DNA of 64,000 bases from Maritimibacter harenae. Lineage in GTDB: Bacteria; Pseudomonadota; Alphaproteobacteria; Rhodobacterales; Rhodobacteraceae. The notes below the pieces were generated by a model that did no database searches, was not told the DNA's origin, and saw only the letters and a program-made list of their open reading frames with translations. The position numbers were made by a program, and so were the translations under genes. Positions 40,312 through 48,374 of the stretch are shown one piece after another. Location: contig NZ_WTUX01000017.1 in assembly GCF_009882975.1 (NCBI RefSeq), forward strand, positions 262,641 to 326,640, written 5' to 3'. Numbering within the stretch: the first letter of the stretch is position 1; each line of letters begins with the position of its first letter.

Positions 40312-40497
40312 ATGGCCATCGAAGCCACCACTCACGGGCCCGCAGATCTGATGACGCGCGTGGCCCACCTCACCGCCGACCTGTGGGTCGCCCTCAAGCG
40401 TCGCCACGCCGAGCGCGAAACCCGGCGCATTCTCGCGTCGCTGTCGGACGCGCAGCTCGACGACATCGGGGTGATGCGCGGCGACCTGCTGCGCTGA
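40312..40497 (+). CDS. DUF1127 mini-protein
   Basis: The 61-residue protein starts at an ATG eight bases after AAGGAG and ends with RRILASLSDAQLDDIGVMRGDLLR, the DUF1127 motif (L..LSD..L.DIG..R). Small Arg-rich DUF1127 proteins are common in alphaproteobacteria; some bind RNA and modulate sRNA or C1/stress responses. It stands alone between ruvC and a strong two-way terminator. Its start is far inside a longer open frame that lacks other ribosome sites. Confidence 0.88.
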   Translation: MAIEATTHGPADLMTRVAHLTADLWVALKRRHAERETRRILASLSDAQLDDIGVMRGDLLR

Positions 40498-40517
40498 TCC
40501 GGTCCGCCGGTTCCATT

Positions 40518-40552
40518 GAAAAAGGCCGCTCCCCGGGAGCGGCCTTTTTTGT
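40518..40552 (+). terminator. bidirectional intrinsic terminator
   Basis: AAAAAGGCCGCTCCC and GGGAGCGGCCTTTTTT form a long perfect stem. T-runs on both strands let it serve the DUF1127 gene and the convergent protease gene. Confidence 0.88.
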
Positions 40553-40595
40553 CGGTCTTCGCGGTGACAGGGGGCCGGTCGTCCGGCCCGCCCCG

Positions 40596-42098
40596 TCACT
40601 CTTCGACGGGCAGCGCCACGAAGCGCGGGTCGCCGCCCCGGCGCACCAGGAGCAGGATCGACTGCCGCCCGCCATCGCGCGCCGCTTCGATCCGGTCCTC
40701 GAGATCCCCGATCGTGGTGAGCCGTTCCTGCCCCGCCTCGGTGATCACGTCACCTTCGACGAGACCCTTTTCCGCGGCGGCACTGTTCGGGTCCACCGCC
40801 GTGATCACGATCCCTTCGGCGCCCGCATCGAGCCCGAGCTCTTCGCGCAGCGCGTCGGTCATCTCCGACAGGGTCAGGCCGAGCACGGTCTTCTCCGCAA
40901 CCTCGGGCGCCGGCGCTTCCGGCTCCTCGGTCTGCTCGTCGGCGGCCAGCGCTTCTTCGCGGCGGCCCAGCGTCACGCGGACCGTCTGGGTCTGGCCGTC
41001 GCGCAGGATCACCACGCGCACGGTCTCGCCCACGCCGGAGTTGCCGACGATGCGCACCAGTTCCCGGGTGTCGGTCACGTCCTGTCCGCCGAAGCTCAGG
41101 ATCAGGTCGCCGGCCTGGATGCCCGCGTCCATCGCGGGGCCTTCCGGCACGTCCGTGACAAGCGCGCCCTTGGTGGAGTCGAGCCCCATCGCCTCGGCCA
41201 CATCCTCGGTCACGTCCTGGATGCGCACACCCAGCCAGCCGCGCCGCGTCTCGCCGTACTCCTTGAGCTGGTCGACCACGCGGGTCACCACGTTCGAGGC
41301 CATCGCGAAGCCGATCCCGATCGAGCCGCCATTGGGCGACAGGATCGCGGTGTTCACGCCCACGACCTGCCCCTGCATGTTGAACAGCGGCCCGCCCGAG
41401 TTGCCCCGGTTGATCGCCGCGTCGGTCTGGAGGAAATCGTCGTAGGTGCCCTGGAGCTCACGCCCCCGGGCCGAGATGATGCCCGCGGAGATCGAGAACC
41501 CCTGGCCCAGCGGGTTGCCCATCGCCAGCACCCAGTCACCGACCCGGATCGCGTCCGAATCGCCGAAGGCCACGTAGGGCAGCGGCTGGTCGGTCTCGAC
41601 CTTGAGAAGCGCGATGTCGGTGTTGGGATCGGTGCCCACCACCTCGGCGTCGAGCTCGCCGCGATCACCGAAGAACTCGATGACGATCTCGTCGGCGCCC
41701 TCGATGACGTGGTTGTTGGTGACGATGTAGCCGTCCTCGGAAATCACGAAGCCGGACCCGAGCGCGGAAGAGCGGCGCGTGCGCGGCGGCTCCCCCTCCC
41801 CGTTGCGATCGAGGAAATCCCGGAAGAAATCCTCGAACGGCGAGCCTTCCGGCACCATCGGTGCGGGACCCGTGTCCTGGGCCACGACGGTCGCCGTGGT
41901 GATGTTGACCACGGCCGGGCTCACCTTCTCGGCCAGGTCCGCAAAGCTCGTCGGCCGGGTCTGCGCGTTTGCGGCGGCCGTCAGGGCCAGCACGGCCGCG
42001 GCCATCATGGCAAAGAACGTTGCGATCAATTTGGGGTTCGGACGGGCCTGGGCCCTTGCCTGCGCTTTCACTGCGGTCTCCTCTGACATCCTCGCCAT
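40596..42098 (-). CDS. degP: DegP/MucD-type periplasmic serine protease
   Basis: The 500-residue protein has an N-terminal signal or anchor (about 24-43), the trypsin-like triad (NNHVIEG His, DIALLK Asp, RGNSGGPLF Ser), and two PDZ domains (about 275-375 and 405-500). It degrades or refolds damaged envelope proteins. The start, MARMSEE, is seven bases after GGAG. It follows hflKC and the DUF2065 gene, and a hairpin lies between. Confidence 0.94.
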   Translation of the reverse strand: MARMSEETAVKAQARAQARPNPKLIATFFAMMAAAVLALTAAANAQTRPTSFADLAEKVSPAVVNITTATVVAQDTGPAPMVPEGSPFEDFFRDFLDRNGEGEPPRTRRSSALGSGFVISEDGYIVTNNHVIEGADEIVIEFFGDRGELDAEVVGTDPNTDIALLKVETDQPLPYVAFGDSDAIRVGDWVLAMGNPLGQGFSISAGIISARGRELQGTYDDFLQTDAAINRGNSGGPLFNMQGQVVGVNTAILSPNGGSIGIGFAMASNVVTRVVDQLKEYGETRRGWLGVRIQDVTEDVAEAMGLDSTKGALVTDVPEGPAMDAGIQAGDLILSFGGQDVTDTRELVRIVGNSGVGETVRVVILRDGQTQTVRVTLGRREEALAADEQTEEPEAPAPEVAEKTVLGLTLSEMTDALREELGLDAGAEGIVITAVDPNSAAAEKGLVEGDVITEAGQERLTTIGDLEDRIEAARDGGRQSILLLVRRGGDPRFVALPVEE

Positions 42099-42157
42099 TG
42101 GTTGTCTCCATCTTTCCAGATCGGACGCGGGCGGCGCAACGCAATCTTCATCGAGAG

Positions 42158-42181
42158 CCGTCACGCCCCCGTGACACGGCG
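42158..42181 (-). other. hairpin 3' of the hflKC-DUF2065 operon
   Basis: GTCACG and CGTGAC with flanking GCCG/CGGC form a stem ten bases past the DUF2065 stop. No T-run follows, so it may be a weak or Rho-dependent end or a processing site. Confidence 0.35.
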
Positions 42182-42190
42182 ACGCGCCGC

Positions 42191-42376
42191 CTATCCCCGC
42201 ACGAGCCAGATCAGCACCACCCCGGCCGCCACGGCGAACAGCCCGATCAGCCGCCGCTGCTCACGCGACAGGGTCGCGATGGCGGCGAGCAGCTGATCCA
42301 GCCGGCCGGGCAACAGGGCGAAGACCAGGCCCTCGATCACGAGGACCAGGCCCAGCCCGGTCAAGGCCCAGGTCAT
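42191..42376 (-). CDS. DUF2065 (YjeT-like) membrane mini-protein
   Basis: The 61-residue protein has two spans (about 3-21 and 42-58) around a basic loop LSREQRRLIG. It matches the DUF2065 family that often follows hflC. The function is unknown; the ATG overlaps the hflC stop (ATGA), so it is co-translated and may assist the HflKC complex. Confidence 0.85.
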   Translation of the reverse strand: MTWALTGLGLVLVIEGLVFALLPGRLDQLLAAIATLSREQRRLIGLFAVAAGVVLIWLVRG

Positions 42377-43377
42377 TGACCGACGTTTTGCTCGGTCTCG
42401 TCCGGCTCACCGGGGGCCAGGTCGCCCTCCGGCGCAGCGTCCGCTTCGTCCTGCGTGGTCGACGCCTCGGCCTCCGGCTCGGGAAGCGTGGGCGCCACGC
42501 CCGTGTCCAGCGCCGCCCGGTCGGACTTCAGGTAGTTGAAGAACTGGCTGTCCGGCGAGATCACCATCGTCGAGTTGTCGCCCGTGAGCGAACGCTCGTA
42601 GGCCCGCATGGAGCGGTAGAAGGCGAAGAACTCCGGGTCGCGCCCGAACGCGTCGGCGAAGATCGCGTTGCGCTCGGCGTCGGCTTCACCACGGATGATG
42701 TCGGCCTGGCGCTGCGCGTCCGAGGTGGTTTCGACCACGGTCCGGTCGGCCTGGGCGCGCAGGCGCTGCGCGGCCTCGTTACCACGGGCGATCTCGTCGG
42801 CCGCCTCACGCTGACGCTCGGCCCGCATCCGTTCGAAGGTCGCGGCGAGGTTCTGCTCCGGCAGGTCCGCGCGCTTGATGCGCACGTCGATGACCCGGAC
42901 GCCCAGCGCGGCCGCCTCGTCGCGCGACTGGTCGCGGATCTGGTTCATCAGCGCGACACGGTCGACCGACAGCACGGCGTCGGAGGGCACGCCACCCAGC
43001 ACTTCGCGCAGCTCGGCGTTCAGGATCCGCTCGAGACGGTTACGCGCCCCGGTGATGCCCGACGCGCCAACGGCACGGCGGAACTGCGTGGCATCCTCGA
43101 TCCGCCAACGCGCGAACGCGTCGACGACCAGGCGCCGGTCGTCCGCCGGCGTCACCTCGAGCGGCTGGGTGTCCAGCGGCAGGATGCGGTCGTCGTACTT
43201 GGCGATTTCGTGCAGCACGGGCACCTTGAAGTAGAGGCCCGGTTCGCCGATTTCGGCGGTCACTTCACCGAACCACAGGCGCAGGGCCTTTTCGCGTTCG
43301 TCCACGATATAGAACGAATTCAGGCCGATGAAGACGAGGACTGCGAGCAGCCCGAGAATGACATAGGAACGACGCAT
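42373..43377 (-). CDS. hflC: FtsH regulator HflC
   Basis: The 334-residue protein has one N-terminal span (about 5-23), a periplasmic SPFH/band-7 domain (about 24-200), and a coiled coil (AERQREAADEIARGNEAAQRLRAQADRTV). It ends in an acidic disordered tail (about 290-334) longer than in E. coli. With HflK it forms the cage around FtsH. It overlaps the hflK stop by one base. Confidence 0.94.
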   Translation of the reverse strand: MRRSYVILGLLAVLVFIGLNSFYIVDEREKALRLWFGEVTAEIGEPGLYFKVPVLHEIAKYDDRILPLDTQPLEVTPADDRRLVVDAFARWRIEDATQFRRAVGASGITGARNRLERILNAELREVLGGVPSDAVLSVDRVALMNQIRDQSRDEAAALGVRVIDVRIKRADLPEQNLAATFERMRAERQREAADEIARGNEAAQRLRAQADRTVVETTSDAQRQADIIRGEADAERNAIFADAFGRDPEFFAFYRSMRAYERSLTGDNSTMVISPDSQFFNYLKSDRAALDTGVAPTLPEPEAEASTTQDEADAAPEGDLAPGEPDETEQNVGQ

Positions 43378-44549
43378 CAGTTCGAGCCTCCCGACGTGGT
43401 GGTGCTGTTGGTGGTGGACTGACGGCGCAACTCGTTGAGCGGCAGGTAGGGCACGACGCCCTGCTCCCCTCCGGCGCCTTCGTCGATGATGATCTTGTCG
43501 ACATCACCCAGCACGCGTTCCAGCGTTTCGATGTAAAGGCGGCGACGGGTCACTTCCGGCGCCTTGGCGTATTCTTCGTAGACCGAGACGAAGCGCTGCG
43601 CCTCACCCTGGGCCTCGTTGACCACCTGCGCCCGGTAGGCTTCGGCCTGTTCGAGCGTCTGCGCGGCTTCACCACGGGCCTCGGCGACCACGCGGTTGGC
43701 GTAGGCGTCCGCCTGGCTCTGGAGCGTGTCGCGGGTCTGTTCGGCCGCCTGCACCTCGCGGAAGCTGTCGATGACCTCGCGCGGCGGGTCGGCGCGGTCG
43801 AAGTTGACACGCACGATGTTCACGCCGGAGTTGTAGCTGTCGAGCGTCGACTGGATCAGCTCCTGAAGCTCCTGGGCGATGACGCCCCGGTCGCGGTTCA
43901 GGATCGGCGCCAGCGACGAGCGCGAGATGATCTCGCGCATGGCCGATTCCGACACCGCGCGGATGGTGTTCACCGGGTCCGCGACGTTGAAGACGAATTT
44001 CTCGACGTCGCCGATGTTCCAGACCACCTGGTAGTCGATGTCGACGATGTTCTCGTCGCCGGTGAGCATCAGCCCCTCGTCGGTGCCGACCCCGATGTCC
44101 TCGGTGTTCTCGCGCGTGACGGGGTAGATTTCCTTGGTCACGATCGGCCACGGGGCGAAGTTCAGACCCTCGTTGCCGACCTGGTACCGCTCACCGAAGA
44201 GAAGTTCGACCGATTGCTCGGAGGTGTCGACGCGGTAGAAGCTCGCGAAGAGCCACATCGCGACCAGCGCCAGCACCACGATCAGGATCGAGGACCGCGT
44301 GAAGCGCGGGCCCTGCGAGCCGCCGTCGCCCCCGCCGCCCCGGTTGTTTCCCTTGCCGCCCATGAGCACGCGGAGCTGTTCCTGCCCCTTGCGCATCAGG
44401 TCGTCGAGCTCGGGAACGTTGCCGCCCTGTTGCCCGGGGCGCCGGTTGCCGCCCCGCTGTCCGTTGCGGTCATCGTGTCCGTTCGATCCACCATTCTGTC
44501 CGCCGCGGTTTCCACCGCCACCCCAGGGTCCGCCGCTATCGCTGGCCAT
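43377..44549 (-). CDS. hflK: FtsH regulator HflK
   Basis: The 390-residue protein begins with a Gly/Asn-rich cytoplasmic tail (about 1-80; GGGGNRGGQNGG), then one span (about 86-104) and an SPFH domain (about 105-270). A coiled coil (TRDTLQSQADAYANRVVAEARGEAAQTLEQAEAYRAQ) follows. The start was placed after GGAGG; another in-frame Met 11 codons upstream lacks a site. HflK and HflC hold FtsH in a membrane microdomain. Confidence 0.93.
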   Translation of the reverse strand: MASDSGGPWGGGGNRGGQNGGSNGHDDRNGQRGGNRRPGQQGGNVPELDDLMRKGQEQLRVLMGGKGNNRGGGGDGGSQGPRFTRSSILIVVLALVAMWLFASFYRVDTSEQSVELLFGERYQVGNEGLNFAPWPIVTKEIYPVTRENTEDIGVGTDEGLMLTGDENIVDIDYQVVWNIGDVEKFVFNVADPVNTIRAVSESAMREIISRSSLAPILNRDRGVIAQELQELIQSTLDSYNSGVNIVRVNFDRADPPREVIDSFREVQAAEQTRDTLQSQADAYANRVVAEARGEAAQTLEQAEAYRAQVVNEAQGEAQRFVSVYEEYAKAPEVTRRRLYIETLERVLGDVDKIIIDEGAGGEQGVVPYLPLNELRRQSTTNSTTTSGGSN

Positions 44550-44648
44550 ATGTTCGAGTTCCTCCAAAGACTGTCCGCCCATAACTGGCGGCTGAGGGCT
44601 TGTTTTTCAAGCCGGATCACGGGGCGATCACGGCCGCTTTTCCCGTGG

Positions 44649-46007
44649 TCAGGTGCTGCGCGTGGGCGTCTTCATCAGCACGATCTCCTCGGCCATCGTG
44701 GGATGGACCGCCACCGCGGCGTCGAAATCCGACTTGGTCGCACCCATCTTTACCGCCACGCCGGCGATCTGGATCATCTCGCCCGCCCCGTCCGCGACGA
44801 TGTGGCACCCCAGCACGCGCTGGGTTTGCTGGCTCACGATGAGCTTGAAGAGCGCCTTCTCGTCGCGGTCGATGAAGCTCTTCTGCATCGGGCGGAAGCT
44901 GGCGACGTAGACATCGACCGGCTCCTGCGCGCGTGCTTCTTCCTCGGTCAGCCCGACGCAGCCGTATTCCGGCTGGGTGAAGACGGCCGAGGCGACGAGT
45001 TCGTGGTCCGGCCTGGTCGGGTTGCCCTTGAACACGGTCTCGACGAAAGCCGCGCCCTCGCGGATCGCGACCGGCGTGAGCGCGATGCGGTCGGTCACGT
45101 CGCCCACCGCGTAGATCGAGGGCACCGAGGTCTGGGAATACGCGTCCACCACGATCTCGCGGTTGCGGCCCAGTTCGACCCCGGCGTCCTCGAGCCCGAT
45201 GCCTTCGGTGTTGGGCGCGCGGCCCGTGGCCCACAGAACCTCGTCCACCATGACCTTGTGCTCGTTCGTGCCCAGCGCACGCACCCGGCCCTCGGCCTTC
45301 TCCAGCGCCTCGGGCGACACGCCCACGCGCAGGTCGATGCCCTGGGCCATCATCATTTCGGCGATGTGCCCGCGCACCTCGTCGTCGAAGCCGCGCAGGA
45401 TCTGCGGGCCCCGGTGCCACTGCGTCACCTCGACACCCAACCCGTTCAGGATGCAGGCGAATTCACAGGCGATATAGCCGCCGCCGACGATCAGGATCTT
45501 CTCCGGCAGGTGGTCGAGGTTGAAGATCTCGTTCGACGTGATCCCCAGCTCGGCCCCCGGAAGATCGGGAATGAAGGGCCGCCCGCCGGTCGCCACGAGA
45601 ATGTGCTTGGCGGTGTAGCTGCGCCCGTTCGACAGCTCGACCGTGTGCGGGTCGCGGATCACGGCGCGCGCGTCGAAGATGTCGGTGCCGGGACGGGCGA
45701 GGTTCGTGCGGTAGATGTTCTCGAGCCGGCTGAGCTCGGCATGGAGCTTGGGGCGGAAGGCGAGCCAGTCGAAGGTTCCGTCGCCCATCTCCCAGCCGAA
45801 ATCGCGCGCCTCGCCCACGGCCGGGCCGAACTTGGAGGCGAAGACCATGAGCTTTTTCGGCACGCAGCCCCGGATCACGCAGGTGCCCCCCATCCGGAAC
45901 TCCTCCGCCAGCGCAACGCGCGCCCCGGTTTCCGCCGCCACCCGTCCCGCGCGCACGCCGCCGGACCCGCCACCGATCACGAAGAGGTCGTAGTCGAATG
46001 TGCTCAT
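44649..46007 (-). CDS. gor: glutathione-disulfide reductase
   Basis: The 452-residue flavoprotein has the FAD motif VIGGGSGGVRAGR (about 9-21), the redox disulfide GGTCVIRGCVPKK (about 38-50), the NADPH motif IVGGGYIACEFA, and the C-terminal HPTMAEE with the catalytic His-Glu pair. It reduces GSSG to glutathione. AAGGGAAG precedes the ATG. It lies 240 bases from rpiA with two facing REP-like units between. Confidence 0.94.
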   Translation of the reverse strand: MSTFDYDLFVIGGGSGGVRAGRVAAETGARVALAEEFRMGGTCVIRGCVPKKLMVFASKFGPAVGEARDFGWEMGDGTFDWLAFRPKLHAELSRLENIYRTNLARPGTDIFDARAVIRDPHTVELSNGRSYTAKHILVATGGRPFIPDLPGAELGITSNEIFNLDHLPEKILIVGGGYIACEFACILNGLGVEVTQWHRGPQILRGFDDEVRGHIAEMMMAQGIDLRVGVSPEALEKAEGRVRALGTNEHKVMVDEVLWATGRAPNTEGIGLEDAGVELGRNREIVVDAYSQTSVPSIYAVGDVTDRIALTPVAIREGAAFVETVFKGNPTRPDHELVASAVFTQPEYGCVGLTEEEARAQEPVDVYVASFRPMQKSFIDRDEKALFKLIVSQQTQRVLGCHIVADGAGEMIQIAGVAVKMGATKSDFDAAVAVHPTMAEEIVLMKTPTRST

Positions 46008-46100
46008 CTGTCTTCCCTTCCGAACCTGTCGGGGGGCGATATTCCACACATTGCAATGGGATGCCAGCCGCCCGCGCACACGGAGCCGTCAGCGCACCAC

Positions 46101-46150
46101 TCGGGGGGCCAGCCCCCCGAACCCCCAGAGGTATTTTGAAAACAGAGAAA
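46101..46150 (+). repeat. REP-like unit, plus orientation
   Basis: A hairpin (46101-46120) is followed by ACCCCCAGAGGTATTTTGAAAACAG, the family core in plus orientation. It points toward the minus-orientation unit at 46158-46219. Confidence 0.6.
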
Positions 46151-46157
46151 GGGACCG

Positions 46158-46219
46158 CCCCTTCATCTTTCGGGAAATACGCCGGAGGGGGTGCGGGGGA
46201 GGCAGCGCCTCCCCCGCCC
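46158..46219 (-). repeat. REP-like unit 3' of rpiA, minus orientation
   Basis: On the minus strand: a long GC hairpin, GCACCCCCTCCGGCGTATTTCCCGAAAGATGAAG. It begins 29 bases past the rpiA stop and faces the plus-oriented unit, forming a BIME-like pair. Confidence 0.62.
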
Positions 46220-46247
46220 GAGTCGACGCGGGCCGCGCCCGCGGCGA

Positions 46248-47030
46248 TCAGATGTCGGTGAAGAGGTTCTCGGCGTCGGCGAATTCCACGAAACCGTCGT
46301 CGCGGGTGCCCTCGTTGATGTCGATCACCTCGACCTTGCCGTCCTGGTGGCCGATCACGACCTTGTCGCAGATGTCTATGAAGAGCCCGTTCTCGACCAC
46401 GCCGGGGATCTGGTTGAGCACCATCGTCAACTGGCGGGGATCGCCGATGCGCTGCAGGTGCAGGTCGATGATGTGGTTGCCTTCGTCGGTGACGAAGGGC
46501 GCCTCGCCGTTCATGCGCAGCGAACCGGTCTGCCCCAGCACGTCGAGGGCCGCGAGCGTCTCCTCGATCAGCGCCTTCGAGGTCTGCCAGCCGAACGGGA
46601 TGACCTCGACCGGGAGCGGGAAGGCGCCCAGGTGCTCGACCTGTTTCGACGGGTCGGTGATCACGACCATCATGTCCGAGGCGGTCGCCACGATCTTTTC
46701 CTGCAGGAGCGCCCCGCCCCCGCCCTTGATGAGGTTGAGATCGGCGTCGAATTCGTCGGCCCCGTCGATGGTCACGTCGAGCCAGCGCGCCTCGTCGAGG
46801 CTCACGACCTTGATGCCCACCTGGCGCGCGAGCTCGGCGGTGCGCGTCGAGGTGGGCACGCCGGAGATCTTCAGACCCTCCTCGCGGACGCGCTCGCCCA
46901 GGCAGCGCACCATCCACGCGGCCGTGGACCCGGTGCCCAGCCCCACGCGCATCCCGTCCTCGACGAAATCCACGGCGCGCTTGGCGGCGACGAACTTGGC
47001 GGTATCTATGGGAGAGAGGTTCGAGGGCAT
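46248..47030 (-). CDS. rpiA: ribose-5-phosphate isomerase A
   Basis: RpiA interconverts ribose 5-phosphate and ribulose 5-phosphate, which also feeds riboflavin and nucleotide synthesis. The 260-residue protein has VGLGTGSTAAWMVR (about 29-42), TIDGADEFDADLNLIKGGGGALLQEKIVA (about 85-113), and the GLFIDICDKVVIG segment. AGGAATTGCC precedes the ATG; a longer upstream frame was rejected as low-complexity. Confidence 0.95.
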   Translation of the reverse strand: MPSNLSPIDTAKFVAAKRAVDFVEDGMRVGLGTGSTAAWMVRCLGERVREEGLKISGVPTSTRTAELARQVGIKVVSLDEARWLDVTIDGADEFDADLNLIKGGGGALLQEKIVATASDMMVVITDPSKQVEHLGAFPLPVEVIPFGWQTSKALIEETLAALDVLGQTGSLRMNGEAPFVTDEGNHIIDLHLQRIGDPRQLTMVLNQIPGVVENGLFIDICDKVVIGHQDGKVEVIDINEGTRDDGFVEFADAENLFTDI

Positions 47031-47212
47031 GGCAATTCCTGTAGGCAAAGCGGATTCCCCGGCCTTATAGGCAAAAGCCCGCCGCGCGGCGAGAGTGAAA
47101 GCGCGGGAGCGCGAGGCTTGCGCCCTGCCCCGGCCGGGGTCATATCGGCGCGGCGGGGCGATGCGCGCCACGCGCAACGGCAACGCAACGCGGATCGGGC
47201 AGCCCCGGGATC

Positions 47213-47566
47213 ATGAAACGCTTCGGATACCTCGTACTCGGCTGGGCCGCCGTCGCGCTGGGCGGGCTCGGCGTCGTGCTGCCGGGACTGCCCACGACGC
47301 CCTTCCTGCTGGTCGCCGCCTTCGCCTTCGGCAAGGGCAGCCCGCGCATGCGCGCCTGGCTGGTGGACCATGCCCATCTCGGCCCGCCGATCCGCAACTG
47401 GGAAGAGCGCGGCGCCATTTCGCGCCGGGCCAAGGTGTTGGCCGTCTCGATGATGGCCGCGCTCTTCGTCCTGTCGATCGTCCTCGGGCTCGCGCCATGG
47501 ATTCTGGTCGTCCAGGGCCTGTGCATGGGCGGGGCGGCCGTCTTCGTGCTCACCCGGCCGGAGTGA
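47213..47566 (+). CDS. DUF454 (YbaN-like) membrane protein
   Basis: The 117-residue protein has the DUF454 signature LGGLGVVLPGLPTTPFLLVAAFAFGKGSPRM (about 17-46) and three spans (about 5-25, 29-42 and 78-112). The function of the family is unknown. It is divergent from rpiA, and its 3' end overlaps the convergent thiamine pyrophosphokinase gene by 17 bases. Confidence 0.88.
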   Translation: MKRFGYLVLGWAAVALGGLGVVLPGLPTTPFLLVAAFAFGKGSPRMRAWLVDHAHLGPPIRNWEERGAISRRAKVLAVSMMAALFVLSIVLGLAPWILVVQGLCMGGAAVFVLTRPE

Positions 47567-48251
47567 GCATCTCCATCGCGAGGCAGGCCTCGATCGCCGC
47601 ATCGAGGTGCTCGACCGGCATTATGACCAGCAGCCCGGGGCCGGAGCTTTCGATCTCGACCCGCCCCGCCGCCGCGTTCGACGTGCCGACGCGGCCGAGC
47701 GGCGACAGGACGATGTCCTCGAAGGACCAGCGCAGGCCCGCAAGCCGGACCCGCAATTCGGCCAGCGGGAAGACCGACACCCGCGTCCCCTCCGGCACGT
47801 CGAGCGTCACCGCGCGTGGCACGTGGAAGCAGATGTCCTGTTCGCCCACGAGAATGCAGCGCCGGTGCGCCCAGCGCACGAGCGCATTGTAACAGGCAAG
47901 CTCGTGGTCCAGCCGCTTGCCCATGAACCCGGCCCCCAGCACCAAGGGCGCGTCGATCGCCAGGAGCGCCTTGTCGAAATCCGTGGTATCCTGGTCGTCG
48001 ACGAAATGGATCGTCTCGGGAGCGAGCCGCGCGCGCGTCACGTCGTCGAGCGAGTCGAGATCCCCGATCACCGCGTCGGGCGTCAGCCCCGCCGCCAGCG
48101 CCGGACGCGCGGCCCCGTCGCAGACCACCAGATTCGGCGCGCGCGCCAGCAGAAGCTCCAGAACGCCCGCGGTCAAGTTGCCCCCACCTAGCAAGGTGAC
48201 TTTTTCCGCATACGGTGAAATACCGGGAATTATGGCCATATTTGTATCCAT
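47550..48251 (-). CDS. thiN: thiamine diphosphokinase
   Basis: The 233-residue protein converts thiamine to thiamine diphosphate. It has DGAARPALAAGLTPDAVIGDLDSLDD (about 45-70; GDLDS is the Mg/ATP motif), QDTTDFDKAL (about 86-95), and a C-terminal thiamine-binding beta-sandwich (about 150-230). An ATG four codons downstream is an alternative start; neither has a clear ribosome site. Confidence 0.9.
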   Translation of the reverse strand: MDTNMAIIPGISPYAEKVTLLGGGNLTAGVLELLLARAPNLVVCDGAARPALAAGLTPDAVIGDLDSLDDVTRARLAPETIHFVDDQDTTDFDKALLAIDAPLVLGAGFMGKRLDHELACYNALVRWAHRRCILVGEQDICFHVPRAVTLDVPEGTRVSVFPLAELRVRLAGLRWSFEDIVLSPLGRVGTSNAAAGRVEIESSGPGLLVIMPVEHLDAAIEACLAMEMLTPAG

Positions 48252-48374
48252 GTTGGAAACTCTTCACATTTCCGTCTCGAAAAAATACCGCCTTTATCGC
48301 GGTTTTGTGCAATTTCGCGGGACGGGCCGTGATACACCCTTCTTTGCTGGATCGGGGGAGAAAGCGAGTATTAG

